Source: CALFXN01 sp937957815 (GTDB lineage: Bacteria > Synergistota > Synergistia > Synergistales > Aminobacteriaceae). From it: DNA of 39,744 nt. The notes under the pieces are model-generated. The model was given only the letters and a program-made list of their open reading frames with translations. It searched no databases and had not been told where the DNA came from. Below are positions 17,729-25,735 of the stretch, piece by piece; positions within the stretch are counted from its first letter, which is position 1; each line of letters starts with the position of its first letter. The stretch lies in assembly GCA_036788195.1 (NCBI GenBank), contig DAIQNX010000026.1, positions 1 through 39,744 on the forward strand, given 5' to 3'. The translations under genes were made by a program, and so were the position numbers.

Positions 17729-17928
17729 TCGCAAACACTCCCTTCGTACCCTCTCAGATGGAATGCGTTTCATTCACCCGTTCCGTTTCCGCCCTTTCCG
17801 CCTTCGGTTCAGAAACGTCCGAAAACGAGGAACCCGAGTGCGCCTATTGTACTTTGTCTGGATTGTTTTCTCAATCCGGAGTCGCCGGAATCCTTTCGTC
17901 CGCGCCTTCGGACACCGCACGGGCGCTC

Positions 17929-18696
17929 TCAGCGGCGAAACCCCAGCTCCCTCGAAATTCCCTCCGCGACCGTCCGGACACGATCTCCGAGGGTCTTCGC
18001 GCGATCATCGCCGAGACGGTACGCCGGAGCGGTAATACTCACGGCTCCAGCGGGAGTCCCGTCCAGAGAACGGACGGCGGCTCCGACGCAGCGGATCCCC
18101 TCCTCGTTTTCCTGGTTCTCTTCGGCCCAGCCGTTGCGGCGGACGTCGTCGAGGATCTTTCTGAGCGTTCCCTGGTCCGTCACGGTGGCGTTCGTCCTCC
18201 GTTCGAGCGTCGTCTTGGCAAGATACGATTCGAGTTCCGGCTCCGAAAGCGCCGCGAGGATCGAGCGTCCGCCGGACGTCGAATACAGTGAAAGCGGCGC
18301 TCCTATCCGCGACCGCATCCCCACGGGGTGCGGGCTGTCGAGCTTGTCGAGGTAGAAGGCCTTGCCGTTTTCATATATGAAGAGATGGACCGTCTCGTGA
18401 GTCTCCTCCCAGAGCCGCCGCATATACGGGCGGGCGATTTCGGCGAGTCCGGAAGATCGCCGGTAGGCATCCGCCCAGAGAAGTACCGCCGGTCCGACCT
18501 GGTATCGCCCGCCCTCGTCCCGGAGGACGACATTCTTCTCCCTGAACGTCGAGAGAATCCTGTGAACCGTGGATTTTGACAGCTCAGTGGCTTCGGCGAT
18601 CTCCGTCACTCCGATCAGCCGTCGCTCCTCGGCCATGAAGGCAAGGATCGCCAGCGAGCGTTCGAGCACTCGAATATTCATCCCCGTTTCCGCCAT
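17929..18696 (-). CDS. IclR family transcriptional regulator
   Basis: This is a 255-residue regulator with the usual two parts: an N-terminal winged helix (about residues 8-70, VLERSLAILAFMAEERRLIG then IAEATELSKSTVHRILSTF) and a C-terminal effector-binding IclR domain (about 80-250, with IGAPLSLYSTSGGRSILAAL and GAVSITAPAYRLGD near the end). The family binds small metabolites such as glyoxylate or aromatic acids and represses or activates nearby catabolic genes. No catabolic genes adjoin it here: it sits between the exported-protein cluster and the pst operon, so its target is unclear. The ATG at 18696 is used; a second ATG at 18681 is possible. Confidence 0.92.
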   Translation of the reverse strand: MAETGMNIRVLERSLAILAFMAEERRLIGVTEIAEATELSKSTVHRILSTFREKNVVLRDEGGRYQVGPAVLLWADAYRRSSGLAEIARPYMRRLWEETHETVHLFIYENGKAFYLDKLDSPHPVGMRSRIGAPLSLYSTSGGRSILAALSEPELESYLAKTTLERRTNATVTDQGTLRKILDDVRRNGWAEENQENEEGIRCVGAAVRSLDGTPAGAVSITAPAYRLGDDRAKTLGDRVRTVAEGISRELGFRR

Positions 18697-18733
18697 CTAC
18701 GTCACCCGCCCTTGGATATTGAGTTGGTAATCG

Positions 18734-18762
18734 ACGCTACACCCCGCGTACATCGTTGTCAA
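18734..18762 (-). promoter_or_regulatory. Candidate promoter of the IclR-type gene
   Basis: On the minus strand a perfect TTGACA (18757-18762) is followed after 17 bases by TAGCGT (18734-18739), a weak -10, about 38 bases before the start of the regulator. The -35 and spacer are convincing, the -10 less so. Confidence 0.4.
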
Positions 18763-18961
18763 GAGGAATGAAAGCGCGCCGACGCGGCAGACGATCCGGC
18801 ACGTCATCCTTCCGGAAAGCGATGTCGTCTTTCCCTCCGGGATCGGCCGCTCCCGCCATCTGCGCGGCCTCGCTTTTCTTATATTGTATCGGATGTTTCG
18901 GACCGGGCCGAGAACGAACGCACCGGAGCGCAACAACATACGGCGAATCGTTCGTGACATA
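18763..18961. other. Intergenic stretch between the IclR-type gene and pstS
   Basis: With its flanks this is a 347-base region without a gene. Short open frames here have no conserved look or ribosome binding site. A TATATT-like element occurs at 18880-18885 without a usable -35. Apart from the IclR promoter on one side and the pstS operator region on the other, nothing recognisable was seen. Confidence 0.5.
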
Positions 18962-19007
18962 TCCGTTACGAATGTTGCGGACTATCGTAACGGACCGTCC
19001 GTATACT
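18962..19007 (+). promoter_or_regulatory. Operator-like inverted repeat and -10 upstream of pstS
   Basis: A perfect inverted repeat, TCCGTTACGA (18962-18971) and TCGTAACGGA (18985-18994), is separated by 13 bases. A -10-like TATACT (19002-19007) follows 7 bases later, 36 bases before the pstS start. No normal -35 exists at the right distance; the repeat covers that place, as expected for an activator-dependent promoter. The obvious candidate to bind it is the PhoB-like regulator encoded at the end of the operon, but the usual Pho box is a direct repeat, so this is inference. Confidence 0.5.
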
Positions 19008-19043
19008 TCGCCCAGAACATACATCAGAAGGAGGAATGATGAA

Positions 19044-19853
19044 ATGAAGGGTGCGAAGCTGGTTCTTTCGCTCGTCGCGGCGTGTTCCGTCGCGGGAGCG
19101 GCGTTTGCGGGAGATATCGTGATCAACGGATCGACGACCGTACTCCCGATCGCCCAGGCCGCGGCTGAGAAATTCATGGCCGCGAACGGCGGCGTGAAGA
19201 TCACGGTTTCGGGTGGCGGCAGCGGCAACGGCATTAAGGCACTTATCGACGGAACGACGGATATTGCCGACTCGTCCCGTTTCATCAAGAACGAAGAGGT
19301 CGCCGCGGCCGTGGCAAACAAGATCTACCCCGTTCCGTTCGCGGTCGCGGTCGACGCGCTGATCCCCGTCGTCCACCCGTCGAACCCCGTCAACCTTCTG
19401 ACGACCGAGCAGCTTCGGAAGATCTACAAGGGCGAGATAAAGAACTGGAAGGACGTCGGCGGAGAAGACAAACAGATCGCTGTCGTGGGGCGCGACACGA
19501 GTTCCGGCACCTACGAGACGTGGGAAGAAAAGATCATGAAGAAGGAACGCGTCACGGAACGCGCCCTGATCGTGGCGTCGAACGGAGCTATGGCGCAGAC
19601 GGTCGCAAAGAACAAGCTCGCGATCGGCTACATCGGCATCGGCTACCTGAACGACACCCTCAAGCCGGTCGCGGTGGATGGCATTGGCGGAACCGCAAAA
19701 ACCGCGCTCGACGGAACCTACCCGGTCGCCCGCTACCTCTACATGTTCACGAAAGGCTGGCCCACGGGCGACGTCCTGAACTTCATCAACTTCGTCCTGA
19801 GCGACCAGGGGCAGAAGGTCGTCTCCGAAAGCGGATTCGTTCCGCTCCGCTAG
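19044..19853 (+). CDS. pstS: Phosphate ABC transporter substrate-binding protein
   Basis: This is a 269-residue periplasmic phosphate-binding protein. A signal peptide covers residues 1-22 (MKGAKLVLSLVAACSVAGAA, cleavage at AFA). Phosphate-binding segments are visible: GSTTVLPIAQ near residue 28, SGGGSGNGIKALIDGTTDIADSS near residues 52-75 and GRDTSSGTYETW near residues 150-161. The ATG at 19044 has AAGGAGGA 8 bases upstream; two closer ATGs at 19036 and 19039 are out of frame. There is no lipobox, so it is a soluble diderm-type PstS. It is the first gene of pstSCAB-phoU-phoBR and is separated from pstC by a long hairpin likely to raise its relative expression. Confidence 0.95.
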   Translation: MKGAKLVLSLVAACSVAGAAFAGDIVINGSTTVLPIAQAAAEKFMAANGGVKITVSGGGSGNGIKALIDGTTDIADSSRFIKNEEVAAAVANKIYPVPFAVAVDALIPVVHPSNPVNLLTTEQLRKIYKGEIKNWKDVGGEDKQIAVVGRDTSSGTYETWEEKIMKKERVTERALIVASNGAMAQTVAKNKLAIGYIGIGYLNDTLKPVAVDGIGGTAKTALDGTYPVARYLYMFTKGWPTGDVLNFINFVLSDQGQKVVSESGFVPLR

Positions 19854-19908
19854 CACCGGCTTTTCGTCCCGGATATCCGGAGAACGCGCACTCTCGCGCA
19901 CCACGACG

Positions 19909-19944
19909 CCTCTGTCCCGGCCCTCGCGAGGGCCGGGACAGAGG
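19909..19944. promoter_or_regulatory. Perfect 36-bp palindrome between pstS and pstC
   Basis: The left half CCTCTGTCCCGGCCCTCG (19909-19926) is followed without a spacer by its exact complement (19927-19944). In RNA this gives a stem of about 16 bp closed by a 4-base loop. No U-run follows; the pstC ribosome binding site starts about 6 bases later. In many transport operons such a stem after the binding-protein gene protects the upstream message or limits read-through, giving more PstS than permease. That role is inferred here. Confidence 0.8.
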
Positions 19945-19965
19945 TCGCAAGGAGGAGTCTCTTCC

Positions 19966-20835
19966 ATGAAAAACGACAAGGTGCCGTCCGCTCTCGTCGC
20001 CGTCATATCGAGCCTCGGGATCTTCATCATGATCTTTATCCTCTACTTCCTCACAACAGAGGGGATCCCCGTGCTTCGCGAGATTCAGCTGAAGGAAATT
20101 CTCGCTGGACGCGCCTGGTACCCCACCGAGACACCGCCTTCGCTCGGAATGGTCCCGCTCATCGCCGGGAGTCTCGCGGTCACGCTGGTTTCCTCGATTC
20201 TGGCGCTACCGCTGAGCCTCCTCGTCGCGATCTTCATTTCGGACGTCGCCCCCTCGTTCCTGCGGGATCTCCTGAAGCCGGTACTCGAACTTCTGGGATT
20301 TCTTCCATCGATCGTCCTCGGATTCCTCGGAATGGTCGTTCTCGCCCCGTGGCTCCAGGAGCGTTTCGAACTCCTCTCGGGCCTCAACCTGCTGAACGCG
20401 TCCGTCCTTCTCGGAGTCATGATCGTCCCGATCGTCGCCTCGCTCGCCGAAGAGGCGCTCTCATCGGCCCCGGGTGAACTGCGCGACGCTTCGTTCGCGC
20501 TCGGAGCCACGAGGTGGGAGACGATCCGCCATGTCGTCATCCCGTGGGCGAAACCCGGAATCCTGAGCGCGTGCCTTCTCGGCGTCATGAGATCGCTCGG
20601 CGAGACGATGGTCGTCCTGATGGCGGCGGGTGGCGCTGCGATTCTCCCCGAATCGATATTCGACCCGGTCCGGCCGCTGACGTCGACGATCGCGGCCGAA
20701 ATGGGCGAGACTCCCGTCGGTTCGGCGCACTACCACGCACTCTTTTTCGCGGGACTGATCCTCTTCGCGATGACCCTCGCGATCAACATGCTCTCCGCAT
20801 GGATCGAAACGAAGGGATCGGTGATCCGTTCATGA
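19966..20835 (+). CDS. pstC: Phosphate ABC transporter permease PstC
   Basis: This is a 289-residue inner-membrane permease for phosphate. Six hydrophobic helices are visible: the first near residues 10-30 (VAVISSLGIFIMIFILYFLT), then a loop with TPPSLGMVPLIAGSLAVTLV. The EAA-like cytoplasmic loop that contacts PstB reads ELRDASFALGATRWETIRHV near residues 165-188. TRSLGETMVVLMAAGG-type residues near 205-220 are the PstC signature. The ATG at 19966 has AAGGAGGAG upstream, just after the 36-bp palindrome. Its stop overlaps the pstA start by 4 bases. It pairs with PstA to form the channel. Confidence 0.95.
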   Translation: MKNDKVPSALVAVISSLGIFIMIFILYFLTTEGIPVLREIQLKEILAGRAWYPTETPPSLGMVPLIAGSLAVTLVSSILALPLSLLVAIFISDVAPSFLRDLLKPVLELLGFLPSIVLGFLGMVVLAPWLQERFELLSGLNLLNASVLLGVMIVPIVASLAEEALSSAPGELRDASFALGATRWETIRHVVIPWAKPGILSACLLGVMRSLGETMVVLMAAGGAAILPESIFDPVRPLTSTIAAEMGETPVGSAHYHALFFAGLILFAMTLAINMLSAWIETKGSVIRS

Positions 20836-21683
20836 GCCGCAGACGGTTCGTCGACTATGCCATGACGGCCGTTTTCTGGACATCGGCCGCGTTTCTCGTC
20901 CTGCTCCTGCTCGCCATCCTGCTCTACGTCGCAGCGAACGGATGGAGCTCTCTCTCATGGGAATTCCTGACCGAGCCGCCGAGGGACAGCATGACCCGAG
21001 GCGGCATCAGCACCCCGCTCGTGGGAACGCTCCAGCTCGTCGTCGTGTCGATGTTTTTCGCGTTGCCGATCGGCGTCGTCACGGGACTCTATTTCGCGGA
21101 GTACTCCCGCAACGGACTCTTCACGAAGATCCTGCGCCTCGCCATCCGTTCGCTCGCAGGGGTGCCGTCGGTCGTGTTCGGCCTGTTCGGTCTCTCGCTC
21201 TTCGTCGTGACGCTCGGGTTCGGATCGAGCCTGCTCTCCGCGGGACTCACGCTCGGATGCCTCACGCTTCCGCTCGTGGTCACGGCTTCCGAGCAGGCAT
21301 TCCGCGCCGTCCCGCAGGACTACCGCGACGCATCCTGCGCGCTCGGGGCGACGAAGTGGCAGACGATCGTGAAGGTTGTCCTTCCGGCGGCCTCATCGAC
21401 CATCATCACGGGAGCGATCCTGAGCATCGGGCGCGTGGCGGGCGAAACCGCGCCGATCATTTTCACGGGGGCGGCGTTCTACTCCCCGGATTTCGCGAAG
21501 AGCCTCTTCGAGGAGGTCATGGCGCTCCCGTATCACATCATGGTTCTCGCGACGGCGGGCGTCAATATCGAGAAGACGAGACCGATCCAGTACGCCACCG
21601 TCCTCGTCCTGCTCGCGCTCGTCCTCGGCGTCAGTTCGGCGGGCGTCGTCATGCGGCGAAGACTCCGCAGAAACGGCCGCTGA
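20832..21683 (+). CDS. pstA: Phosphate ABC transporter permease PstA
   Basis: This is a 283-residue permease, partner of PstC. The first helix is at residues 10-35 (YAMTAVFWTSAAFLVLLLLA). PRDSMTRGGISTPLVGTLQL follows, a PstA hallmark. The coupling loop reads VPQDYRDASCALGATKWQTI near residues 165-184, and GRVAGETAPIIFTGAAFY near residues 203-220 is typical of PstA. The ATG overlaps the pstC stop (ATGA), so the two are translationally coupled. The C-terminus is short and basic (RRRLRRNGR). The open frame extends upstream inside pstC, but the start used is the conserved one. Confidence 0.95.
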   Translation: MSRRRFVDYAMTAVFWTSAAFLVLLLLAILLYVAANGWSSLSWEFLTEPPRDSMTRGGISTPLVGTLQLVVVSMFFALPIGVVTGLYFAEYSRNGLFTKILRLAIRSLAGVPSVVFGLFGLSLFVVTLGFGSSLLSAGLTLGCLTLPLVVTASEQAFRAVPQDYRDASCALGATKWQTIVKVVLPAASSTIITGAILSIGRVAGETAPIIFTGAAFYSPDFAKSLFEEVMALPYHIMVLATAGVNIEKTRPIQYATVLVLLALVLGVSSAGVVMRRRLRRNGR

Positions 21684-21709
21684 AAACCATGGAAGGAGAT
21701 TCGACACGA

Positions 21710-22471
21710 ATGAAGGAGACCGTCCGCATCCGGTCGCGCAACGTCAATCTGTACTATGGCCAGGCACATATCCTCAAGGATATAACATTCGACATCTTCG
21801 ACAATACCGTCACGGCCCTGATCGGCCCGTCCGGGTGCGGAAAGAGCAGCTGGCTCCGATGCCTGAACCGCATGAACGACTTTATCGCGGGCGCGCGCGT
21901 CGAGGGAGAGATCGTCATCGACGGTACGGATATCTACGCACGGGACACGGATGTCATCGCGTTGCGGCGGAACGTCGGGATGGTCTTCCAGAAACCGAAT
22001 CCGTTCCCGATGTCGATCTACGACAACGTGGCCTACGGTCCGAGACTCCATGGGATACGGTCGCGCGAACGGCTCGACGGCATCGTGGAGCGAAGCCTCA
22101 GGGGAGCAGCCCTCTGGTCGGAAGTGAAGGACTCGCTCGCGTCGCCGGGAACGGGACTCTCGGGCGGGCAGCAGCAGCGCCTCTGTATCGCGCGCGCCAT
22201 CGCGACCGAGCCGAAGATCCTTCTCATGGACGAACCCACGAGCGCCCTCGACCCGATGGCGACGGCCCGGATCGAGGAACTCGTCCGCGAACTCAAGAAA
22301 AACTTCACGGTCGTCATCGTGACGCACAATATGCAGCAGGCGGCCCGCATTTCGGACTGCACCGCTTTCTTCCTTCTGGGAGAACTTGTAGAATATGAAG
22401 TTACAACCAAAATTTTCACGGCGCCGGACGACAAGCGCACCGAAGACTACATCACCGGACGCTTCGGCTAG
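21710..22471 (+). CDS. pstB: Phosphate ABC transporter ATP-binding protein
   Basis: This is a 253-residue ATPase that powers the Pst importer. Walker A is GPSGCGKSS near residue 40, the Q-loop is VFQKPNPFPMSIYDNVAYG near residue 92, the signature is LSGGQQQRLCIARAIA, Walker B is ILLMDEPTSALDPMA and the switch His is in VIVTHNMQQA. The phrase PNPFPMSIYDN is specific to PstB. The ATG at 21710 follows AAGGAG by about 11 bases; an in-frame ATG at 21689 would add seven residues but has no ribosome binding site. It follows pstA by 26 bases. Confidence 0.96.
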   Translation: MKETVRIRSRNVNLYYGQAHILKDITFDIFDNTVTALIGPSGCGKSSWLRCLNRMNDFIAGARVEGEIVIDGTDIYARDTDVIALRRNVGMVFQKPNPFPMSIYDNVAYGPRLHGIRSRERLDGIVERSLRGAALWSEVKDSLASPGTGLSGGQQQRLCIARAIATEPKILLMDEPTSALDPMATARIEELVRELKKNFTVVIVTHNMQQAARISDCTAFFLLGELVEYEVTTKIFTAPDDKRTEDYITGRFG

Positions 22472-22497
22472 ATCCCGGCTTCGAGGAGGGAACGGAC

Positions 22498-23187
22498 GTG
22501 CAGGAACTGAATGCCAGAAGGCAACTGGAAGCGGATCTTTCCGAACTGACGCGGATGCTGATGCGCCTCTCGAAGATGGCGGAGGAGGCGCTCACGAAGT
22601 CCGTCTGGGCGCTGAAGAACCAGAACACGGACACGGCGCGCGCCGTGCTCGACCGGGACGACTCGCTGGATCAGCTCACCGAACGCATCGACCACGAATG
22701 CATGAATTTCGTCGCCCGCTTCCAGCCCCTGGGAGAGGATTTGCGGACCGTCTCGTCGATCATGCACATGGCCGTCGATCTCGAGCGCATCGGCGACTAC
22801 GGCGGAAACATCGCGAAAGCCGCGCTCGAACTTGCGGGCAAGGAGCTCATGAAACCCCTGATCGACATTCCGCGGATGACCGCGACGCTCTCCGAAATGC
22901 TCGAGAAGGCGATGTCGTCGCTCGAACGCCGCGATCCGGCACTCGCGAGGGAGGTCTTCCCGCTCGACGACCTCGTCGACGACCTCGAAAAGCAGATCAT
23001 GAGGGAGCTCCTCCTTCTCATGATGGAGCGTCCGCAACGCATCGAACAGGCGACACTGCTGCTGAACGTCGCGCGAACCCTCGAACGGGCGGGCGACCAC
23101 GTCACGAACGTAGCGGAACGGGTCCTCTACATCCTCACCGGTAAGGTCGCAAAAGCGACCAACTACAGACGGCCGAAGGAGAGGTAA
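22498..23187 (+). CDS. phoU: Phosphate signalling complex protein PhoU
   Basis: This is a 229-residue all-helical cytoplasmic protein with two PhoU repeats. Each has the acidic metal-binding motif: DLERIGDYGGNIA near residue 95 and TLERAGDHVTNVAER near residue 197, matching E/DxxxDxxxN-type sites. PhoU bridges the Pst transporter and the PhoR kinase and turns signalling off when phosphate is ample. It starts with a GTG after GAGGAGGGA, 26 bases after pstB, and precedes the response regulator by three bases. The position between transporter and two-component genes fits this role exactly. Confidence 0.95.
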   Translation: MQELNARRQLEADLSELTRMLMRLSKMAEEALTKSVWALKNQNTDTARAVLDRDDSLDQLTERIDHECMNFVARFQPLGEDLRTVSSIMHMAVDLERIGDYGGNIAKAALELAGKELMKPLIDIPRMTATLSEMLEKAMSSLERRDPALAREVFPLDDLVDDLEKQIMRELLLLMMERPQRIEQATLLLNVARTLERAGDHVTNVAERVLYILTGKVAKATNYRRPKER

Positions 23188-23190
23188 CGC

Positions 23191-23883
23191 ATGACGGGAG
23201 AACGGATTCTGGTCGTCGAGGATGAGAGCGCCATCGTCGACATTGTGTGTCGTGCGCTCAAACGCCACGGATACGAAACCGAATCGGCCTCCGACGGCGA
23301 CACGGCGCTCGACATGGCGTCGACGCTCCGCCCCGACCTCGTGATCCTCGACCTCATGCTCCCGAAGATGGACGGCTGGGAGGTCTGCCGACGACTTCGC
23401 TCGATGCCCGAGGTGGCCGCGACGCCGGTCATCATGCTGACGGCGCGGCGCGACGAACGGGACGTCGTCGAGGGGCTCGAACTCGGCGCCGACGACTACA
23501 TGAAAAAGCCGTTCTCGCTCGCCGAACTCGTCGCCCGGGTCCGCGCGCTGCTCCGCCGGACGACCGGGAGGGAAGCCTCGCGTATTATCGAGGAAGGGGA
23601 TCTCCGGATCGACCTCGACGACGAAATGACGTTCATCCGGAGCGAAACGGTCGACCTGAGCCCGACGGAGTTCCGCCTTCTCGAACTCCTGGCCCGCCGG
23701 ATGGGGCGCACCGTCTCCCGCGAGGAGCTTCTCGCGAAGATCTGGAGCTTCTACGGAGGCGACACACGTACCGTAGACGTCCATATCTCCCGACTCCGCA
23801 AAAAGCTCGACGACGGGAAGCGTCCGGCCCTCGCGATCCAGTCGCTTCGCGGCCGGGGATACCGTCTCGTCTGGGAGGACTGA
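23191..23883 (+). CDS. phoB: PhoB/PhoP-type response regulator
   Basis: This is a 230-residue OmpR-family response regulator. The receiver domain (about 5-118) has acidic pair EDE, phosphoacceptor Asp in LVILDLMLPKMDGWEV near residue 53, Thr/Ser in MLTARRD and Lys in YMKKPFSLAEL. The winged-helix DNA-binding domain (about 133-228) has LSPTEFRLLELLARRMGRTV and TVDVHISRLRKKLDDGK with RGRGYRLV near the end. With the Pst genes and PhoU upstream and a kinase downstream, it is the phosphate regulator. It would be expected to act on the pstS promoter region. The kinase gene starts one base after its stop codon. Confidence 0.93.
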   Translation: MTGERILVVEDESAIVDIVCRALKRHGYETESASDGDTALDMASTLRPDLVILDLMLPKMDGWEVCRRLRSMPEVAATPVIMLTARRDERDVVEGLELGADDYMKKPFSLAELVARVRALLRRTTGREASRIIEEGDLRIDLDDEMTFIRSETVDLSPTEFRLLELLARRMGRTVSREELLAKIWSFYGGDTRTVDVHISRLRKKLDDGKRPALAIQSLRGRGYRLVWED

Positions 23884-23884
23884 C

Positions 23885-25666
23885 ATGTTCGCGCCGACGC
23901 TCAAGAAGAAGGTCATCCTCGCGCTCACGCTCGTCATGGCGCTCGCCTTCATCGGAAGCATCCTGCTCTTCACGAACATCCTCAGGAAGCACATCATCGG
24001 ACAGAACCGCTCCGAACTCGGCAGCCAGACCGCGGCGATCGCGAAAGTCATCCACGATTCCGGGCTCGACACCTTCCGGAACGACCTCGCAAAGTGGAAG
24101 GCCATCTTCCGGGGGCGAATCACGGTCATCGACGACGGCGGAACGGTCCTCCTCGACAGCGACGCGAATCCCGCGACGCTCGAGAACCACAGGAACCGCC
24201 CCGAAGTGAAAGTCGCTCTCGCGGGCGGCGAAGGGACGAGTCTTCGCTGGAGCGGCAGCCTGAAGACCTATATGCTCTACGCGGCACGGCGCGTGGAGTC
24301 CGCAACCCAGTCGGAACGGACGCTGCTCGTCCGCGTCGCGTTGCCGCTCGAAACGCTCAGCAGGACACTCGTCACGATCCGCGATCGTTTTCTGATTTTC
24401 CTGCTCGCCGGGGCAGTCGTCGTGTATTTCGTCGGGACGTGGACCGTGCGGCGCTTCTTCCGCCCTCTCGAGCGCATCGTCGATTCCGCCGACCGCATTG
24501 CCCTGGGCGAGGACGCGCGATTCCCGCTGATGGCCGACCCCGACCTCCGGCGTTTGACCGGAGCGCTCAACGCGATGTCCGAAAAGCTCCGCGGCGCGCT
24601 CGACGACCTCCGGTCCGAGCGCGAGGATCTCTCGCGGATCGTCACGTCGCTCCCCGTCGGAGTCGTCCTTCTCGACGACGCCCGAAAGATCCGTTACGTC
24701 AACGGCGCCGCGATCGCGCTGCTCGATCTCCGTCCGAACGTCGAACCCGGGGTCCCCGCCGAACGGGTCTTCCCCGCGGCGGACATCTACACAGTGGTCG
24801 AAGACTCCTTCCGCGGCAGGGATGCGTGTCTCGAGCTGACCCTTCCGGGACACAGAGAGCGTTACATCCGCGTCTGCGCGCGAAGGACGGCGACCGGAAC
24901 GCTCGTCGTGCTCACGGATCTCACGGAAGAACACCGACTCGAACAATCCCGGAGGGACTTCATCGCCGATGCGGGGCACGAGCTTCAGACGCCCCTCACG
25001 GCAGTCCGCGCCGCGGCCGAGTTTCTCCTCGAGGATGAACGCGAGGACACCGCGCGACGAAAATGTCTCCTCACGATCGTCGAACAGCAGGAACGCATGA
25101 CGAGGCTCGTCGACGACCTGCTGCTGCTTTCCCGCATAGAGGGACGGCCGTCCGGAGAGGACGATGAGTCCGTCGACTTCTCGGAACTCGTCTCGCTCCT
25201 CGCGAACGAACTCCGGGAGCATCCCTTCGCGGACTCCATCCGCATCGCGGCCGACGTCGCTCCCGGCGCGACGGTCCGCGGCCGCAGCGAGGATCTTTCG
25301 CGGGCCGTCAGGAACGTCTTCGAAAACGCCGTAAAATACGTCCGCGAACGCTTCGGTTCGGGCGATGGCGGGCGCGTCGACATCTCGCTCCAACCCGGCG
25401 ACGGACGATACTTCCTTCTCGTCCGGGACAACGGCGTCGGCATCACGGAGGAGTCCGCGGCGCGGATCTTCGATCGTTTCAGCCGCGGTGATTCGTCCCG
25501 CGCACGGGGGCAATGGGGGAAGGGCGGCTACGGCCTCGGGCTCGCGATCGCGCGGCGCATCGTCACGGGGTACGGCGGCGACATCAGACTTCTGCGAAGC
25601 GACGAGGGGGCAACCTTCGAAATCGAACTTCCGGCCTGCGACGTCCCGGCCTCCGAGGAGAACTGA
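23885..25666 (+). CDS. phoR: PhoR-type sensor histidine kinase
   Basis: This is a 593-residue membrane kinase. TM1 is at residues 11-33, then an extracytoplasmic sensor of about 125 residues, TM2 near residues 160-182 (FLIFLLAGAVVVYFVGTWTV), a HAMP linker, a PAS domain near 245-345 (VGVVLLDDARKIRYVNGAAI) and a HisKA domain with FIADAGHELQTPLT around residue 365. The ATPase core has VRNVFENAVKYV, DNGVGITEESAARIFDRFSR and YGLGLAIARRIV. The H-box has Gly where most kinases have Ser before His (AGHEL against VSHEL), a mild variation. The architecture matches the PhoR forms with a large external domain. It is the last gene of the operon and is followed by a terminator. Confidence 0.92.
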   Translation: MFAPTLKKKVILALTLVMALAFIGSILLFTNILRKHIIGQNRSELGSQTAAIAKVIHDSGLDTFRNDLAKWKAIFRGRITVIDDGGTVLLDSDANPATLENHRNRPEVKVALAGGEGTSLRWSGSLKTYMLYAARRVESATQSERTLLVRVALPLETLSRTLVTIRDRFLIFLLAGAVVVYFVGTWTVRRFFRPLERIVDSADRIALGEDARFPLMADPDLRRLTGALNAMSEKLRGALDDLRSEREDLSRIVTSLPVGVVLLDDARKIRYVNGAAIALLDLRPNVEPGVPAERVFPAADIYTVVEDSFRGRDACLELTLPGHRERYIRVCARRTATGTLVVLTDLTEEHRLEQSRRDFIADAGHELQTPLTAVRAAAEFLLEDEREDTARRKCLLTIVEQQERMTRLVDDLLLLSRIEGRPSGEDDESVDFSELVSLLANELREHPFADSIRIAADVAPGATVRGRSEDLSRAVRNVFENAVKYVRERFGSGDGGRVDISLQPGDGRYFLLVRDNGVGITEESAARIFDRFSRGDSSRARGQWGKGGYGLGLAIARRIVTGYGGDIRLLRSDEGATFEIELPACDVPASEEN

Positions 25667-25691
25667 CTTCCGAAAGGCACATCGTGGGTGA

Positions 25692-25735
25692 GAGAGCCGG
25701 TCCCAGGGATTCCCGGGGATCGGTTCTCTTCTTCT
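25692..25735 (+). terminator. Intrinsic terminator of the pst-pho operon
   Basis: Arms GAGAGCCGGTCCC (25692-25704) and GGGATCGGTTCTC (25716-25728) pair over 13 positions, two of them G-U, with an 11-base loop, and TTCTTCT follows. It lies 26 bases after phoR and also just inside the 3' side of the convergent pseudogene. Confidence 0.7.

Noticed and set aside
17858..17879. Hairpin CTGGATTG/CAATCCGG after the IclR-type gene as a terminator
   Set aside because: The stem is only 8 bp including a G-U pair, and no U-run follows in either direction.
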